Below, piece by piece: positions 32,601 to 45,459 of a stretch of 64,000 nt of DNA. The stretch's first letter is position 1. Each line of letters starts with the position of its first letter. The notes under the pieces are model-generated. The model did not search any database and was not told the DNA's origin. It saw only the letters and a program-made list of their open reading frames with translations. Source of the stretch: Microbotryomycetes sp. JL201 (Eukaryota > Basidiomycota > Microbotryomycetes); the NCBI GenBank assembly GCA_033819885.1, contig JAQYUZ010000055.1:1-64000 (forward strand), given 5' to 3'. Both the position numbers and the translations under genes were made by a program.

Positions 32601-35193
32601 AGAAAACAAAACTCATGCGTACTCTGAAGTGGCTGGACACCTGTCGGACAGTGGCAGCTGTTTGCTTCTCCAGTGTCCCACATTGTAGTATTGGATCAGC
32701 AGCCTCTGGATCAGCAGCCTCTGACCGTCGATGCGAATACCGCGTCGATTGCGGTCATCTCGGCAAATTCTCCTGTCGCGCTTCTTAACATAAAGGACAA
32801 GGTTCGCGTCTCTTATGTCCTTCCCGGTACGAGGTCGCCCGTCGAAAGCATTTCAACAAACAGTCTGCGGTCAGAGATCGTGGTTGTGTACGCACAAGGC
32901 CTCGCTAGAACGTGCAGTTTGGACGGGCAAGAACTGCGGCGCTCCATGGACTATCGTACGGCACGCGCTGTGCTGAGCGAACCTGGCTGGACGACATGGT
33001 GTGTCCCACATGAATCCTCTCTGTCGGATGCTGACCCCGCCATGCAGGTTTACGCTGCGAGACAGGACGTTCAAGCTTGAGCCGCCGTCCACTTTGAAGA
33101 GTGAGATGAAGACAATACCATTTACTCATCTATGCTCACTCAACGGTGTATTCTCCAGATCCCTGGCTTTATGTTGACGTAAGGCCAGTACTAGACGGCG
33201 CTTTATCGAGCTTTAATGAAACAGACAAGAGACAGACGGAGAGCGATGTCAAGCGGCGCGCTCCAAACAACAACACGACCGCCACGCGGCCGAATCTCGG
33301 AACAGTTCGCGCCCTCTTGGCGCATTTACATACCTGGAGCGTTGACGAAGAGCTGGACGACATTTTCGTCACAGGTCTGCGCATCGACTACCCGGAACAA
33401 ACGTTGCCCTTTGTCTTGTCGAGGTCGGTTTTGAGTGTACCGGCAAAGAGCCTTCGTTGATTGAGTTACCGTGCCTGTGTTCAGTCCTGCCGGGTGCAGC
33501 GCTATTTTGCCCGAACGGCCCGCCGACGTGTGGACCATTTCACAAGTTGGCTCCGCACAGTTATTGCTTCGCCTTGTCTGCCTCTTGCGTGTGCTGCTTG
33601 ATGATACAAAGACGGAGAAGCATGCCAGTCGCGCGATAGCCTTCTATCATGCTCAGATCGGCGTTGTCGTCGGCGACGAGTTTGCTGCCCCGTCTATTCG
33701 CACTCTGGCCAGCTACTGGCTTGACCAATCCGGTAAGCCTGAACATATTACAACATCTTGGCATCGCATCAAACTGATATGACAACAACAGCCGAAGTCA
33801 GTCAAGCAGCACGAACGCTATTCGGATCGTATCTCGCCTCGTTCTCGGTTGCGACAGTGTCTGACATGGTCAAGCATTTTGCCCACTTGCGTGAGTCGTG
33901 TAAGCGAATGTTGTGTAGCCTCAACTGATCTCTCACTGCGATAAGTCCCGTCTCGGAGACCTGCGCACGAGCTCTCGGCAGAGGTGGACGAGGCACTGCT
34001 TCTAATCGGCTTGATTGCGACTGAACGATACAGCATTATGACGGTCGAGTGAGTGTGTGTCTTCGAGTGGCTGATCCTGATACATACGCTAAATCTAGCT
34101 TACAGTACATTGAAGGATGTCGCTTCTTCAATCTTGTTATATCTCGATGACGCTTCGTCGCCCCATCGCCAAGCGATCGCAACAGAGTTGTGCTCGCGAG
34201 ATTTCCAGACATGGCAACACTACGTGGATCCAACCGCTCTTGTGCGCCAACTGTTCGGGCTAGCCACCGGACGGCTTGGCACAACTCCTCTGGAACTGCG
34301 GAACATGGCGCGTCTAGCCGTCGTCAACCTCGCAAGCATCAACAGCTCTCTATTCATGACGACCATGCTTCATGACATTGTCAGCTCACCCTCGCCCACA
34401 CACCGGAACGCCACACTTAAACTGCTGCTGTTCATGATGCGCAAAGTGAGTATTGCAAAGCAGGACGGAGCAATTCTCTGAAGATTACATTGACGGCATG
34501 CAGCGCCCTTTGACATTATTCTCGAGCTTGCCACGAGTTGCCGACGCCGTCGTCAAGTCGCTCGATCCGACCGTCTCGGACGTGCGCGAGGCGGTTCATC
34601 AGGCGGCGACAGTGATCCTCGGAGAGCTTGTCAAGACGTGAGCATTCGAGTCGGCAGTGAACGAACACATCTGCTCATTCTTTTCCGCTTTGTAGCTACC
34701 CGTCGATCGACTTCCATCACAAGTCGCAGCGTTTGGCTGTTGGCACTCACGAGGGCTCGACCATTGTGTATGATTTGCGCACAGCAACTCCGCTCTACGT
34801 GCTCGAGGCGCACAAGTCGCCCGTGACGGCCTTGTCGTGGTCTCCAGACGGGCACAGGCTGATATCTGTCTCGCTCGACGAGACCAAAGTAGTCGTTTGG
34901 AAGGTCGGACAAGGCATTCTGAGTATGTTTATGCCAGGTGCGCCGCCGCGACAAGGCATCGGTCTTCGAGACAACGGTTCGGCTCCCTACAAGACTTTTT
35001 CTTTTCACGTGGGCGATGAAGGTACGGATCCGTAGACACGCTCAGGAAGCTTGAACAGCTAATCATAACTCTCTATCCAAATCTAGCTTGCATGACTACA
35101 GCCGCTACGCTCGAGTGGGTCGTGTTGGACTGGCCAGGCGATCGCACGGCCCGACTTCGGATTCGCGAGACGTCCATCAATTTTGGTGTATGA
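29669..35193 (+). CDS. WD40-repeat protein, WDR7/rabconnectin-3-beta-like
   Basis: Very large protein (about 1600 residues) in many exons. The N-terminal exon carries a WD-like blade (AVGCADGTVWLFGP), then a long Ser/Thr/Pro-rich insert. The middle has more beta-propeller fragments and a helical region with AESILLYLDD-type repeats: a block near 34110 reads DVASSILLYLDDASSPH and is followed by FMTTMLHDIVSSPSP. The C-terminus is best conserved: VVKSLDPTVSDVREAVHQAA, FHHKSQRLAVGTHEGSTIVYD, then ALSWSPDGHRLISVS and a final strand ending RETSINFGV. This order (N propeller, helical middle, C propeller) is that of WDR7. In animals WDR7 works with DMXL proteins on V-ATPase; the fungal role is not established. 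Most exon borders are approximate. Confidence 0.8.
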
Positions 35194-35281
35194 GCGGGGC
35201 ACACCTTCCTTTGTGTATCTACGCAAAAACCCACTTGTTGTAAACGAATCACGCGCTTTGCGTGGACAACATGTCCGTTCG

Positions 35282-36961
35282 TCATTTTTCTCCAACTTTC
35301 TTGACGCCTTTGAGCACGTCGGTTCGATCGTTACGGCGCCAGAACTTGAGGAGCAAGTCTGCAGTCTTTTCAGGCGCGTCCTGTACAAGATTTGTGGCAA
35401 TGTCAGACCCAATGTGCATGGAAAATCGAGACAAGACAAGCGGCACTGACCTCTTGGACGCAATGACCTGTTTCGGGAAAAACCTCGAGCTGAAACTTGC
35501 CTTGCATTTGTCCGATCATGAGTTCTTTGTCAAGTCTATCTGTACCTGCCAGCAAGAGCATGCGCGCCGTTCTTGCTGCGAGAAACTTGGAGGACAAGCC
35601 TTTGAACCACCCTGTTTGCGAGATTGGGTGAGCGCAGCCACGATCATACGTGAATCGCCTTTTCTCTGCCACAAAAGGCGCGTGTGCTGACCTTCCCAAA
35701 AAGGTGTTGTAGCAGACAAGTCTGCTCGCCAATGAACAGTGTCTGTCGAATCAGAAGCGGTCTTGCGCACGAGAGGTGGTACAGAAACGCGCGCCGAGTC
35801 TAAATTGCGTATTGTTTTGCTCTTGATGCTGGACATGCCGTGAGTTTCAGTCGAATGCTGTCACACTGTGCAGCCGGGCGACTGACTGCCATTGTATTGC
35901 CTTCTCGATCGACGCGAATGATTTTGGCTGCGCTTCTATGAGACCCGTCATGCCTGCTAAGGCCTCCATTGCAGACCCTGTTGACCAGCACCATGCTCAG
36001 AAACAGTTTTGCGGCTATTTTTTTTCCGGCCCGAGGTTTGCTCACCTTCGACAACGTCTACAACGACAATGCCCGTCACTGCTCCCACTTCCGCTTGGAC
36101 CCGCGGACATGCTTCGGCGACGACAGCCCCGCCCTGCAGTCGCAAACCGATACGCGCCGTTCATATCAACTCATGTATACTCTACACGACTGGTCAGCTC
36201 ACCATCGAATGACCGACGAGCACAAAGGACGGGGCATGATCTCGATCCGGAAACAGGTTTTTCAGTATGTTGACGAGGTCGTCGACCATGCTTGCCAAAG
36301 ACATGCTTAGACCAGTCTCGGCGACACCTTGCCCTTGATTGTTTGTCAGACGCGTCTTGCCTACAGACAACGGGCAAGACGCCGCAGGTCCCGCGAGGGT
36401 GGCAAAAGTTGTCAGTGGCATGAAAAGCTAAGCAAGCCCGCACCCGGTTCGGACTTGCCATGGCCTCGTGCATCGTAAGCAAGGACTCCAACTTGTCCGC
36501 GGCTGTGCTCGACGAGCGTCTTTGAGCACAGCGCCCAGCTGAACGCGCTGTAGCCCGCCCCATGCACGAATAAGAATACTGTGCCGGGCCCCGTGTCTGA
36601 ATTGCGAGAATCTGGTGCTGGCGGAGTGTAGTATACCCTGAAGACAGCCGTCGTGTCTGCTGTAACGGGCACATCGACTTCGAGCGCCGAGCTAAAGTAC
36701 TCGGCGCCAGACACGGCGCTGTAATCCGTGCCATTCACTCGTCTGGACCTGCATTGAGAGATACTCACGAGAAAACTCAGTTCTCTCTGCCTCGAGTGGA
36801 CAATGGTTTGGTTTGACTGACGAGCCCGACAGACGTGGGGCACCAAGCGCTGGCACCGCGTCATGCACCTCATCAGCCTCGTCCTCATCCTCAACAATGT
36901 CTGTCACCGGTGCCTCGACTGGCAGCTTGGACAGACGCGCTTTGAGCAAGTCCCGCTGCAT
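35282..36961 (-). CDS. PPE1: protein phosphatase methylesterase 1
   Basis: Alpha/beta hydrolase that removes the C-terminal methyl ester from PP2A catalytic subunits. It starts [13 protein letters not shown] at the ATG 36961. The core strand region is [17 protein letters not shown], then [14 protein letters not shown]. The nucleophile elbow LVGHSM is split by an intron and continues into [13 protein letters not shown]. Next come [10 protein letters not shown] (partner acid region), a lid with [37 protein letters not shown] and the catalytic His in [11 protein letters not shown]. The tail ends [14 protein letters not shown]. The convergent WDR7-like gene ends 88 bases away. About nine exons; internal borders are approximate. 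Confidence 0.9.
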
Positions 36962-37151
36962 CAGTCGGGCACGTGACTTGCGGCCAAGAGGTCAACTCAA
37001 TTGACCCAAGAGCGCCAAGCCTATGATCAAGGCTACACGTTCTCAACTGCCCAGTCTTGCTTTTGCTATATCACTGCACAATTATTGGTTCCAAGAAAAA
37101 ACAACAACCCCCCTCGCGGAAAGCTTGCGATTGCAACACTGATTTCTCGTC

Positions 37152-38831
37152 TTAAGCAACGACAGTGTAAACGCGGACCTGCTTGTCGGTATAGCCAGCG
37201 AAGAGTGTTGAGCCGTCAGCGGACCATGCCAACGACGTGCACTCAGGTGCGCGGCCGCCAATCGTGCCCTCAAACTCGGGGCGGATCTCGTCAACGATCG
37301 TCTTGGTCTCCAAGTCAAACACCTTGACGTATGATGCAGTTGCGGCGCACAGCCAGTAGCGGTTGGGCGAGAAAACGAGCGCATTGATGTTGTCGCCGGC
37401 CTCGAGCGAGTACAAGTGCTTGCCCTCGTTCAAGTCCCACAGCATGGTAATGCCGTCCTTGCCGCCAGATGCGCACAGCGATCCATCGGGAGAGACAGTG
37501 ACGGTCGAAATGTAACCGGTATGGCCGAAGTGGTTGGTGCGGAGCTTGCACTTGGACAGCTCCCAGACCTAATAACGTAAGGAATGCGCAAGAGAATGAA
37601 TATCAGTCATCACATCCTGAAGAAGGGTCGTGAAGAGGTTCGGCACGCCACTGCCGCCAGTGCCAGCCGATCCGTATCTGGGCCAGCCGCTACCCGAGCC
37701 AATGCATCCATCCGCCCGTAGAGTCAGAGATCTTGGTGGATAGGTTGTTGTTCTCATAAGAGCAGATGCCCCGTCTGAAGTAGCAAATATTACACAAGTG
37801 TCTGAAATCATCATGTGTGGGCGGACGAACTTGTCGGGCAGGGGCAGCGGCCAGGTCAAGTGACCATAGCGACGGCGATGGCAGAAGCAGTGATGCTCGA
37901 CAGTCAAAACCGGATTGAACCAGACAACGCACCTTAACAACCTTGTCCCAGCCGGCAGAGACGATGACAGGGTTCATCGGGTTAGGCGAGAAACGGACGC
38001 ACGAGACCCACTCGCTGTGGCCATCCTCAGTGATGTTGAACTTGCACTCGCCCAAAGTGTTCCACAGCTTGATGGTGCGGTCACGCGAGCCAGAGACGAT
38101 CTGCCTGTTGTCGGCCGAGAATGAGACGGACAAGACGTCCGAGGTGTGGCCAACGAATCGTCGGGTGGTCAAGCCAGTGTTCAAATCCCACAGGCGAAGA
38201 GTCTTGTCCCATGATGCGGACAAGGCGAATTGGCCATCGGACGAGACGACGACGTCCGACACGAAGTGGTTGTGGCCGTGGAGGATGCGCTTAGGGTAGC
38301 CGTACGCAGACTAGAACGAGTAAACGTCAGTACCCATTCGTGCGCATCAAATGAGCCAGAGATGCCGAGGATGGGTTCTCTTGACTGTGCATTGCGTCCG
38401 TGCACACTGTCCAGACAGTCCCTGGCCTGGAACTGTCCCTTCCCTCTTGACATCTCCGAGAGAGCGAAGCGTGCCAAGGTAAGCGACTCACGTCGTCACG
38501 GGTCAAGGTCCACATGATGATGGTCTTGTCGCGCGAGGCGGTCAAGATCATGTCGGGGTTCTCCGACGAGGTCGCGATAGCCGTGACATCACCGCTGTGA
38601 AGTTTACAGACGAAGTCGGCAGACAAGTTGAAGCAAATATGTGCCAGAGCGCGCGATGGAATGGTCCGTCAGTGCCTTGCTCTCCTGGTAGACGCCGGTC
38701 GGCAAACGTTTGCGACTCACGAGTGGCCGACGAGCCTGCACGAAACGAGATTACGTTAGCCTCGAATAGATTCAGTACAGCATCAAGATAAGAACGCACG
38801 AGCCCTTGAACACGAGTGACTCTTGCGACAT
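37152..38831 (-). CDS. ASC1: RACK1/Asc1/Cpc2, 40S-associated beta-propeller
   Basis: Seven-bladed WD40 scaffold on the 40S subunit. Exons 38831-38800, 38735-38721 (15 bases), 38594-38492, 38310-37933 and 37568-37152 give 314 residues, the usual RACK1 size. Blades are easily followed: [116 protein letters not shown], and the close DKQVRVYTV. The largest intron (37932-37569) carries a U24 C/D snoRNA. The gene is head to head with RPL12, which fits shared control of two ribosome genes. Confidence 0.97.
37711..37825 (-). ncRNA. SNR24: C/D box snoRNA U24 (snR24) in RACK1 intron
   Basis: Inside the 364-base RACK1 intron, reading minus: box C atgatga (37814-37808), the conserved guide block atttgctact ending tcaga, a second guide block ccaccaagatct, and box D ctga (37727-37724). 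The boxes are bracketed by a 7-bp external stem: tccgccc (37825-37819) pairs with gggcgga (37717-37711). Both guide blocks match what I recall of U24, which directs 2'-O-methylation of the large-subunit rRNA. In budding yeast U24 is also hosted by an ASC1 intron, so host and position agree. The mature ends would lie just outside the boxes. Confidence 0.9.
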
Positions 38832-39106
38832 GGCGGACGTGAGCTGAAAAGGAAAATTGCCCGCTCGCGCAGTCGACTGGCCAGAACAGGTCCTACATCC
38901 TTTTGTACGAGCTTCAAGTGTGTGGCACTACAGTCAAGATCACTCAAATATGTCTGAATCATTTCTGCCGGAACCAGCTAACATGCAGAGCGCAAAGAAC
39001 CACTCCGATCGGGTCCCCTGAGCAAGCCCGCTCGGGCTGGCGGAATTTTCAGCGCACAAGCTCAGACCTGCTTTGCGAACCGTGTCGTCGTTGCCCAGCA
39101 TCAACA
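38832..39106. promoter_or_regulatory. divergent promoter RACK1 / RPL12
   Basis: 275 bases between the start codons of two ribosome genes. Pyrimidine-rich stretches occur near the RPL12 start. No Rap1- or TATA-type site is obvious. Co-regulation is an inference from arrangement. Confidence 0.5.
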
Positions 39107-40351
39107 ATGGCCCCAAAGTGCGTCACACGGACCCTACGATGTGTTTCGGGTACCATTAAACAGCTCGCTGACCGTGTCTGTCACCCACTGTCCTTGCGAT
39201 CCGTTTGCTCGTCGTTCCATGGCGCTTGACGCCTCAACCACGGACACTGATATCTCTTGACCGTCGTCAAACGTTTCATCGACACGTCAATCTACTCGAA
39301 CCCATTTGTCGTTACTTGGAAACGATTAGAGTCGACCCCAACGAGATCAAGGTCAGCTCGTCCGGCGATTCGCAGCGATTGGCAGCCACGAGTGCTGACT
39401 CGCCGCTCTGCTCTTGCACACCGACGAATGACAGATCATCTACCTCCGCGCCACTGGTGGTGAGGTCGGTGCTTCGTCGGCTTTGGCCCCCAAGATCGGT
39501 CCCCTCGGTCTCGTGAGTCTAGGCTTCAGCATGTGCATAAGCGGACGGCATCATCAGGCGCGAGAAGCACGTCCGGAGGCGATTGACTTCTTGTGGGAAT
39601 GATTGAGAGGTCTCGGAAGGCGGCACGCAGCTCGACGCTGTGGTGGTCTCGGCACGCTGTTTCAAGAATACCTTCTTGGCACTTCGAACATGCCTCGTCG
39701 TCGCGACACCATCAGATGAATACTCAGGCCAAGTGTTACGAGCGAATACTGATGCCTGATTTCGTAACTCGCTCTTAGTCCCCCAAGAAGGTCGGAGAAG
39801 ACATCGCTAAGGCTACTGGCGACTGGAAGGGTCTTCGTGTCACTGTTCAGTTGACCATCCAAAACCGTCAAGCCGCCGTCTCGGTCGTTCCCTCTGCCTC
39901 TTCGCTCGTCATTCGTGCCCTCAAGGGTGAGGTCACTGGGGTGGTCAGAGGCACAAATGTACTGATCATCCAATCAAATCTGTAGAGCCGCCGCGTGACC
40001 GCAAGAAGGAGAAGAACATTAAGCACTCTGGCAACGTTGACCTCGACGCGTGCGTGCACCGAGTATAGCAGATACTCAGCGATGCTGACGTCAATTCTAC
40101 GTCTCGTTAGAATCATCGAGATCGCACGAACAATGCGATACAAATCGCTTGGCAAGACTTTGGCTGACACCTGCAAGGTGAGGAGCGGTCGTTTTAACGG
40201 GTCTGGCGGACCGCTGACACCAATGCATGTGCACGGTCTGCAGGAGATCCTCGGCACAGCCAACTCTGTCGGCTGCACGGTTGATGGTCAATCACCCCAG
40301 GCCATCATTGAGCAGATCCGCGCCGGCGAGATCGAGATCCCGTCAGAGTAG
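39107..40351 (+). CDS. RPL12: 60S ribosomal protein L12 (uL11)
   Basis: Component of the GTPase-associated stalk base of the large subunit. Seven exons: 39107-39117 (11 bases), 39330-39351 (22 bases), 39435-39512, 39779-39926, 39986-40049, 40111-40177 and 40244-40351, giving exactly 165 residues as in other eukaryotes. The first two exons make MAPKVDPNEIK; then [86 protein letters not shown] and [15 protein letters not shown]. The long third intron (39513-39778) was searched for a snoRNA without a convincing hit. Confidence 0.97.
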
Positions 40352-40969
40352 ACTCGTTCGCTGCTTTGCCCTTTACCATTTTCCTTTGTGTTGCAACAGG
40401 GATGTACGATGATTTCCGCAAATACAATTACTGTAAATGCCCTCGTTTGATCAATGCTGCATGATGGGAAGTCCAAAAGTAATATCCTGGCCCGAGCTAC
40501 GCTGTGAACGCCCGGCCCGTGAACTAGCAGGCTGAGTTGTAGGTACTCTCTCGCGTTCTGTAGCTCCACAATTGAATACTTCGGTCGCCTCGAAAGGTTC
40601 CGGCCCCTGTCTGTTGAGGTCCGTGCGTCAGTGGACTGGTCTCTCCCCTTGCGTTCGACTAGTCACGGCGACGAGCTCGACGGCAGCGACCTATGCTCAA
40701 AGCACAAGCTTGAGCGTTTGGTTCCACGTTGTCGTCGACCTTTGATCGACCGGTAGACGTTTCTGCTGCACGCACGTGATCATCTCGCGCCGTCGCTCCC
40801 CCGCTGCACCAGGTCAGGCACAGAGTGTACGAGCTCAAACGAGAATTTCCGCCCCTGATCACTAGGAAGGTGCTTTGCCGCGTACACGTTACTTGCCGGA
40901 CAACAGTCCGAGCACGGCTCGACCGTGCGCTCGGCGCAGCAACCTCATTCTCTATATCTTCCGCATCTG
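40352..40969. other. intergenic, RPL12 3' end and SAC3 promoter
   Basis: 618 bases with no gene that I can support on either strand. Short open frames on the minus strand show no family similarity or splice logic. The left half would hold the RPL12 3' end and the right half the SAC3 promoter. Confidence 0.6.
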
Positions 40970-43900
40970 ATGGATCCGTTTCAACATGATGAACCGACGA
41001 GTGCATTTGGAGCGTCTGGTTCGGTCAGGTCTAGCGCAATGCGGCAGCTCTCGCAGCCCAACTTGGACGGAACATCGAGTCCATCGCACTCGAATGCATT
41101 CAGCGGACAGCCACAGACATCATTCCAGGTAGAAAGCCCGCATGATACGGCCGCTACTCAATCGCGGCACGCCCCCTCTCTCGAGGTTCTGGGCGATGAC
41201 TCTGAGGCTCGCAAGCAACGATTCGAAAGCTCTTTGGCCAATAATCGTTACCTCGAGGTAAATCTTCTCCCAACGAAGCGTGTGATGCTCGAGCTCGCAT
41301 TAAGTTCCTGGTTTCGCAGCTCAAGCCGCTTCGAGAAGCGCAGAGGCAGAAATATATCAAGGCGGGCGTCATTCCCGATCCGACAAAGCCGATGCGGCTA
41401 GATGAAGCGACAAACTTTGTCGGAAAGTGTACAGAAATGTGTCCAGAGTGGGAGCGCGAAGAGCGAGAGTACCAGAACAACGTTGATCCGCTCGAAAGGG
41501 TATGTCTAGAGTTCTACCTTTTCCAAGGCAAGCGGTGACACACGCTGGTATCAGTACCCTGGTACTACGAGAATCGATCCAGTGCGCGCAGTCAAGGCGT
41601 TCCATCGACCGGCCGCAGGTAACGAGCAACCTTTACCGGAGGACGTTCGTCCGCCGGCAGTCCTCAAAACGACTCTAGACTACCTATTCCACCAAGTCCT
41701 CCCCAAGCATCCAATGCATGTTACACATCCTTTCTTGCGGGATCGTACGCGCGCTGTTCGCCAAGATCTGACGATGCAGAATGTGCGAGACGCGTCGGCC
41801 ATCGAATGCAACGAGCGGATCGCCCGATATCACGTTTTGTCCATCGGAACCATGCGTGAACAATTGAGTTTCAGCGAAAGTCAGGAGCTTGAGCAGCTGC
41901 GGAAAGGTTTGCAACCCCATATCTTCATAGCCATGCGAAACTGACTTGTGTCGACCGGCAGTCTTGAAATCCCTCAACGAGTTTTACGACGACGCGCGAC
42001 TGATGAATCCGCCGATACCGACACCAAACGAGGCTGAATTCCGGGCATACAACATCTTGACTCACTTGCGAGACCCCGACATCATCTGGTCGTGCGAGTC
42101 TCTGCCCGATGCAGTGTTTGATAATCCGCTTTTCCAACGATCGTTGCAGTTGCATCGCTTGGCGCAGCGGGCCAACATGTCGCGGGGGGAGCGTGCAAGT
42201 CTTAATGCCTATGCACGATTTTTCAAGCTCGTAGCGTCGCCACAAACGCCTTTTCTGTTTGGCTGTATCTTGTCGACACACTTTTCCGACATCAGGATCA
42301 ATGCTCTGGAAGCTATGCGTAGCGCGTATCTCCAGCAGCACTCACTCCTTACGGCGAAGACAATCGCGAGGGTGTTGGGCTGCGACGATGAAGCAGAAGC
42401 GTTGTCAATATGTGACGACTTGAGCATTGCCTCCAAGATTTCGGACGGTGGCCGAACGCTCATCGAGATTCATAGATCCTCGAGCATGACTCGTGAGTTG
42501 CGAATCCCGACGACTTTCTCTCTCTCACACTTCTTGGCAGGTGGTACGATCAAGCCTCACAACTCGATCCGATTGGTGGAGGCTAAGCGCGGTACAGCGT
42601 CTTACGCCGACATCATTGATGGTAAAGCAAAGGCTACGCCAATGGGCGAATCTGCAGCGTCCCTCTTCAACCCTGCTTCACCAAGCCCGTCAGCGCCTAC
42701 TACGCCAGCAAGACAGGCGAGGAAACTATCGGCCGCAGCTGTTCCCTTTCAACCGGTACCGACTCTAGCCGCCGAAACTGCAGCAACGGTTCCAAAGCAT
42801 TCGTTCTCTTTTGGGCCGACCAAGCAATCACTCCCGTCCCGAGTCTTGCCCAAATCAGACCCTGCGACGCCAGCTTTTACATTCTCAGCGCCACTGCAGC
42901 CTCAGCCCATGCAAACATTCGCGCCCTTGCTTCGTGCAAGTACAAGGGAGCAGCAGTCTACTGTGCCCCGCCCGTCACCTCAAGCTACGTCAATTTCTGT
43001 CGTCGCGCCCGACACGGCAACAACCCAGTCCGCGACGGATGCAGCGTCGGTTTTGCCGGTGCAATCGTCACCTGGTCGTCAGAAGCGGCCATCTCTCAAA
43101 CCCGCCGAAACTATCCCACATCGACCGAAGGCTGTCGTAGACCTGAAGCCAATCGTGCAAAGGTTGACGCGAGCCTTGACCGACGAGCTGGTGAGAGATA
43201 CAGTCCAACAATCAACAAAGCGAGCCGCAGAATTGGCGCTGAAGGAAGTATGGGACCTTGTGGCTATGGAAAAGGGGAGGGCTCGTCAAAAGATTGCTCA
43301 AGCGATTACGGACGATGTGATAAGCCGTGCAATCAGGCGATCGATTGCAGAGGAGGCTTTCATCGCGTTGCGCCGACGACGAGCGACAATACGGCATGTG
43401 TTTGACAACTGGAAGCGTTCGGCAGGCGAGACACGCGCTCGACGGCTCGCCGAAGAAGCTCGACTGCGACATTTTAGTGCTATTGCTCGACAAATTGGGC
43501 CGGCACTGGAGGTAGAAGATGAGATTATGGATTACGAAAGCGAGGATGAAGATGGCGGCCCAGTAACGAAGACAGCCATCGCAAGCGCTCTCACAACCGA
43601 GACTCTAGGCGAAGACGACTCGCGTGTGCTTCGTCGAGTGCAACAATCGTCGAAACAGCGACAGGCGGTGTGGCAGCCTGGGAGATGGTTTGACGCGCTG
43701 CAGCGACAAGTTGGCCAGCAGGTCGCAAACCCGGTCACACAGTGGGATGTCATTTTTGACGCAGGCAGAGGAACCTCTTCGGTCTTGAAATGGCTCGCGT
43801 GTAAGCTGAATCTTGAAGACGATGCGGCGTTGATTCGCTCCGGCGGTCGAAAATGCCGAATCCATCTCATAAATCAAGGAAAGCACGGCACACAGCAATT

Positions 43901-45361
43901 TGGAGTGAGTAAAGATTATCTGGCACGTGGAAGCATTCTAAATTGATGCGCGATTACAGCATGTCGGCCTCGTTGTCCTCGTACTGTCCGGCGATAATTC
44001 CAGGTCAGCAGAACTTGAAAAGCACAAAACACTATTGCTCACGTTCCCGCAGTGAGGAACACCATCAAGCAAAACAGAGCCTGTCGGACTTGGCGCTGTC
44101 GATCGACAAGCATTCGGTCTATGCTTGCGACCTACTTGTAGTCGACGTCGTGTCCGGTGCGGAAGTCGGCGGGCGAAACAGAAAAGTCGTGCGTCCTTTG
44201 GTACGATCTTCCTTTCGGGAAGATTTATGAGTCTTGTTTTTCCGCAGATATTAGACGTTCTCGAAGATATACGTTTCAGGACAGTCAGGATCGTAGAGTT
44301 GACACTCGAAACAGCCGACAAAAAGTTCGGGCTCGAGTTGGCACTTCTACCGCCACCGACGATCAGATCTGAACGTTGGCAGCAACCTCTTTCTCGTAAG
44401 TTGATTGGGCCGAAGGTTTCTGCAGATGTTGATACGAAGGCTCCAGTCCTGCTCGAGCCTTCAGTGAAGCTTGTACTGGAAGCAGTCGGGTCTGTCCATT
44501 TGAGCGTACCGGGTGAGCTCACAGCCGTGTTGAGAATGCAGCATTGCTGACGGGCTCGACTTTGGAGCAGACGTCCTCGTCTTGCAGCGCTTTTGTGACC
44601 TGCTCAGTGTCGTCGAAAGCGAAGGCAACGCCCGCATCGACAGCCGTCTCGATGTTGTGCCAGACCTGACAACGCATGTCAGGTAAGTCCTTCATTCGTT
44701 ACGCGCTCGGCAAGGCATGTTGAGACTCTCTGTCGCAGCGTGCGAGAAGCCGCACGCGTGCTTGTGGCCAGTCAAAATCTGGGTTCGTTTGTTCTTTCGC
44801 TCGAGCTTGCTCAATGGCCTCCTGCAACGGAACGTAAGTCGTCGCGATGGGTCTTGTGAGACGACAAAGCTCAAATTGCCCTCGTTGTGGTCAGGTCGAT
44901 TAGCTGTCGTGGCGCTGGAAGGTATAGCTTCAGAACTGCTTCGCGTCTCGGCCCAGTTTACCATGCCTCGAAACATGATCGAAAATGACAGTCGGCAGTT
45001 GACCATGGACATGTCATCAAAGATCGACTCTACGGTCCGTACTTTGGCGGACGTTTCTGCAAAGGAACGAGATTTAAACAGTGGCAAGAAGCGTAAAGCC
45101 AGTGCTTCGCGTGACGATGATTTCAGGTGCGGCTTTTTTGGGGCAATTTTTTTTTAACAGAACCAATCGCCGAATGCTCATGTATGTGCTTTCATTCCTT
45201 ACAGTCCAAGGAAGCAAGCTCAGCGGTACGCCATGGTCGACGTTGAAGCAAATACCATCACGTCCGCACTTTCGGAACCGGCACAGACCGGCGCAGATAG
45301 ACTGGCGGCGTTGACGAGTCTGATGCGCGAAACGTCGCAGCTTTTGACGGAACGGACTTGA
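40970..45361 (+). CDS. SAC3: Sac3/GANP-type mRNA export factor (TREX-2 scaffold)
   Basis: Scaffold of the TREX-2 complex linking transcription to mRNA export at the nuclear pore. The N-terminus is low-complexity with some FG-like pairs. The Sac3/GANP domain starts with the diagnostic FVGKCTEMCPEWEREERE, then DPVRAVKAFHRPAAG, TTLDYLFHQVL, FLRDRTRAVRQDLTMQN and AIECNERIARYH. The second half of the domain is one large exon (about 41960-43900) with LNEFYDDARLM, FRAYNILTHLRDPDI and FLFGCILSTHFSDIRINAL. After a Ser/Pro/Thr-rich stretch come long helices, then a poorly conserved C-terminus in several exons ending QLLTERT. Total length is about 1300 residues. Exon borders after 43900 are approximate. 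Confidence 0.88.
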
Positions 45362-45459
45362 GAACGCATCAAACAAAAAGGGGAAACTGCAATTCGCATT
45401 GACGTAAACATCTGGAAACCAACCACACCATGACACATGTTGTAACGCTCCGCGCAGAC

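Noticed and set aside
37571-37700. gtgatga next to ctga in the 3' part of the U24 host intron
   Set aside because: The two boxes are adjacent and too close to the splice site to frame a snoRNA; the ctgat is probably the branch point.
39513-39778. Possible second intronic C/D snoRNA in RPL12 intron 3
   Set aside because: Box-C-like and box-D-like strings exist but do not pair with a terminal stem or known guide blocks.
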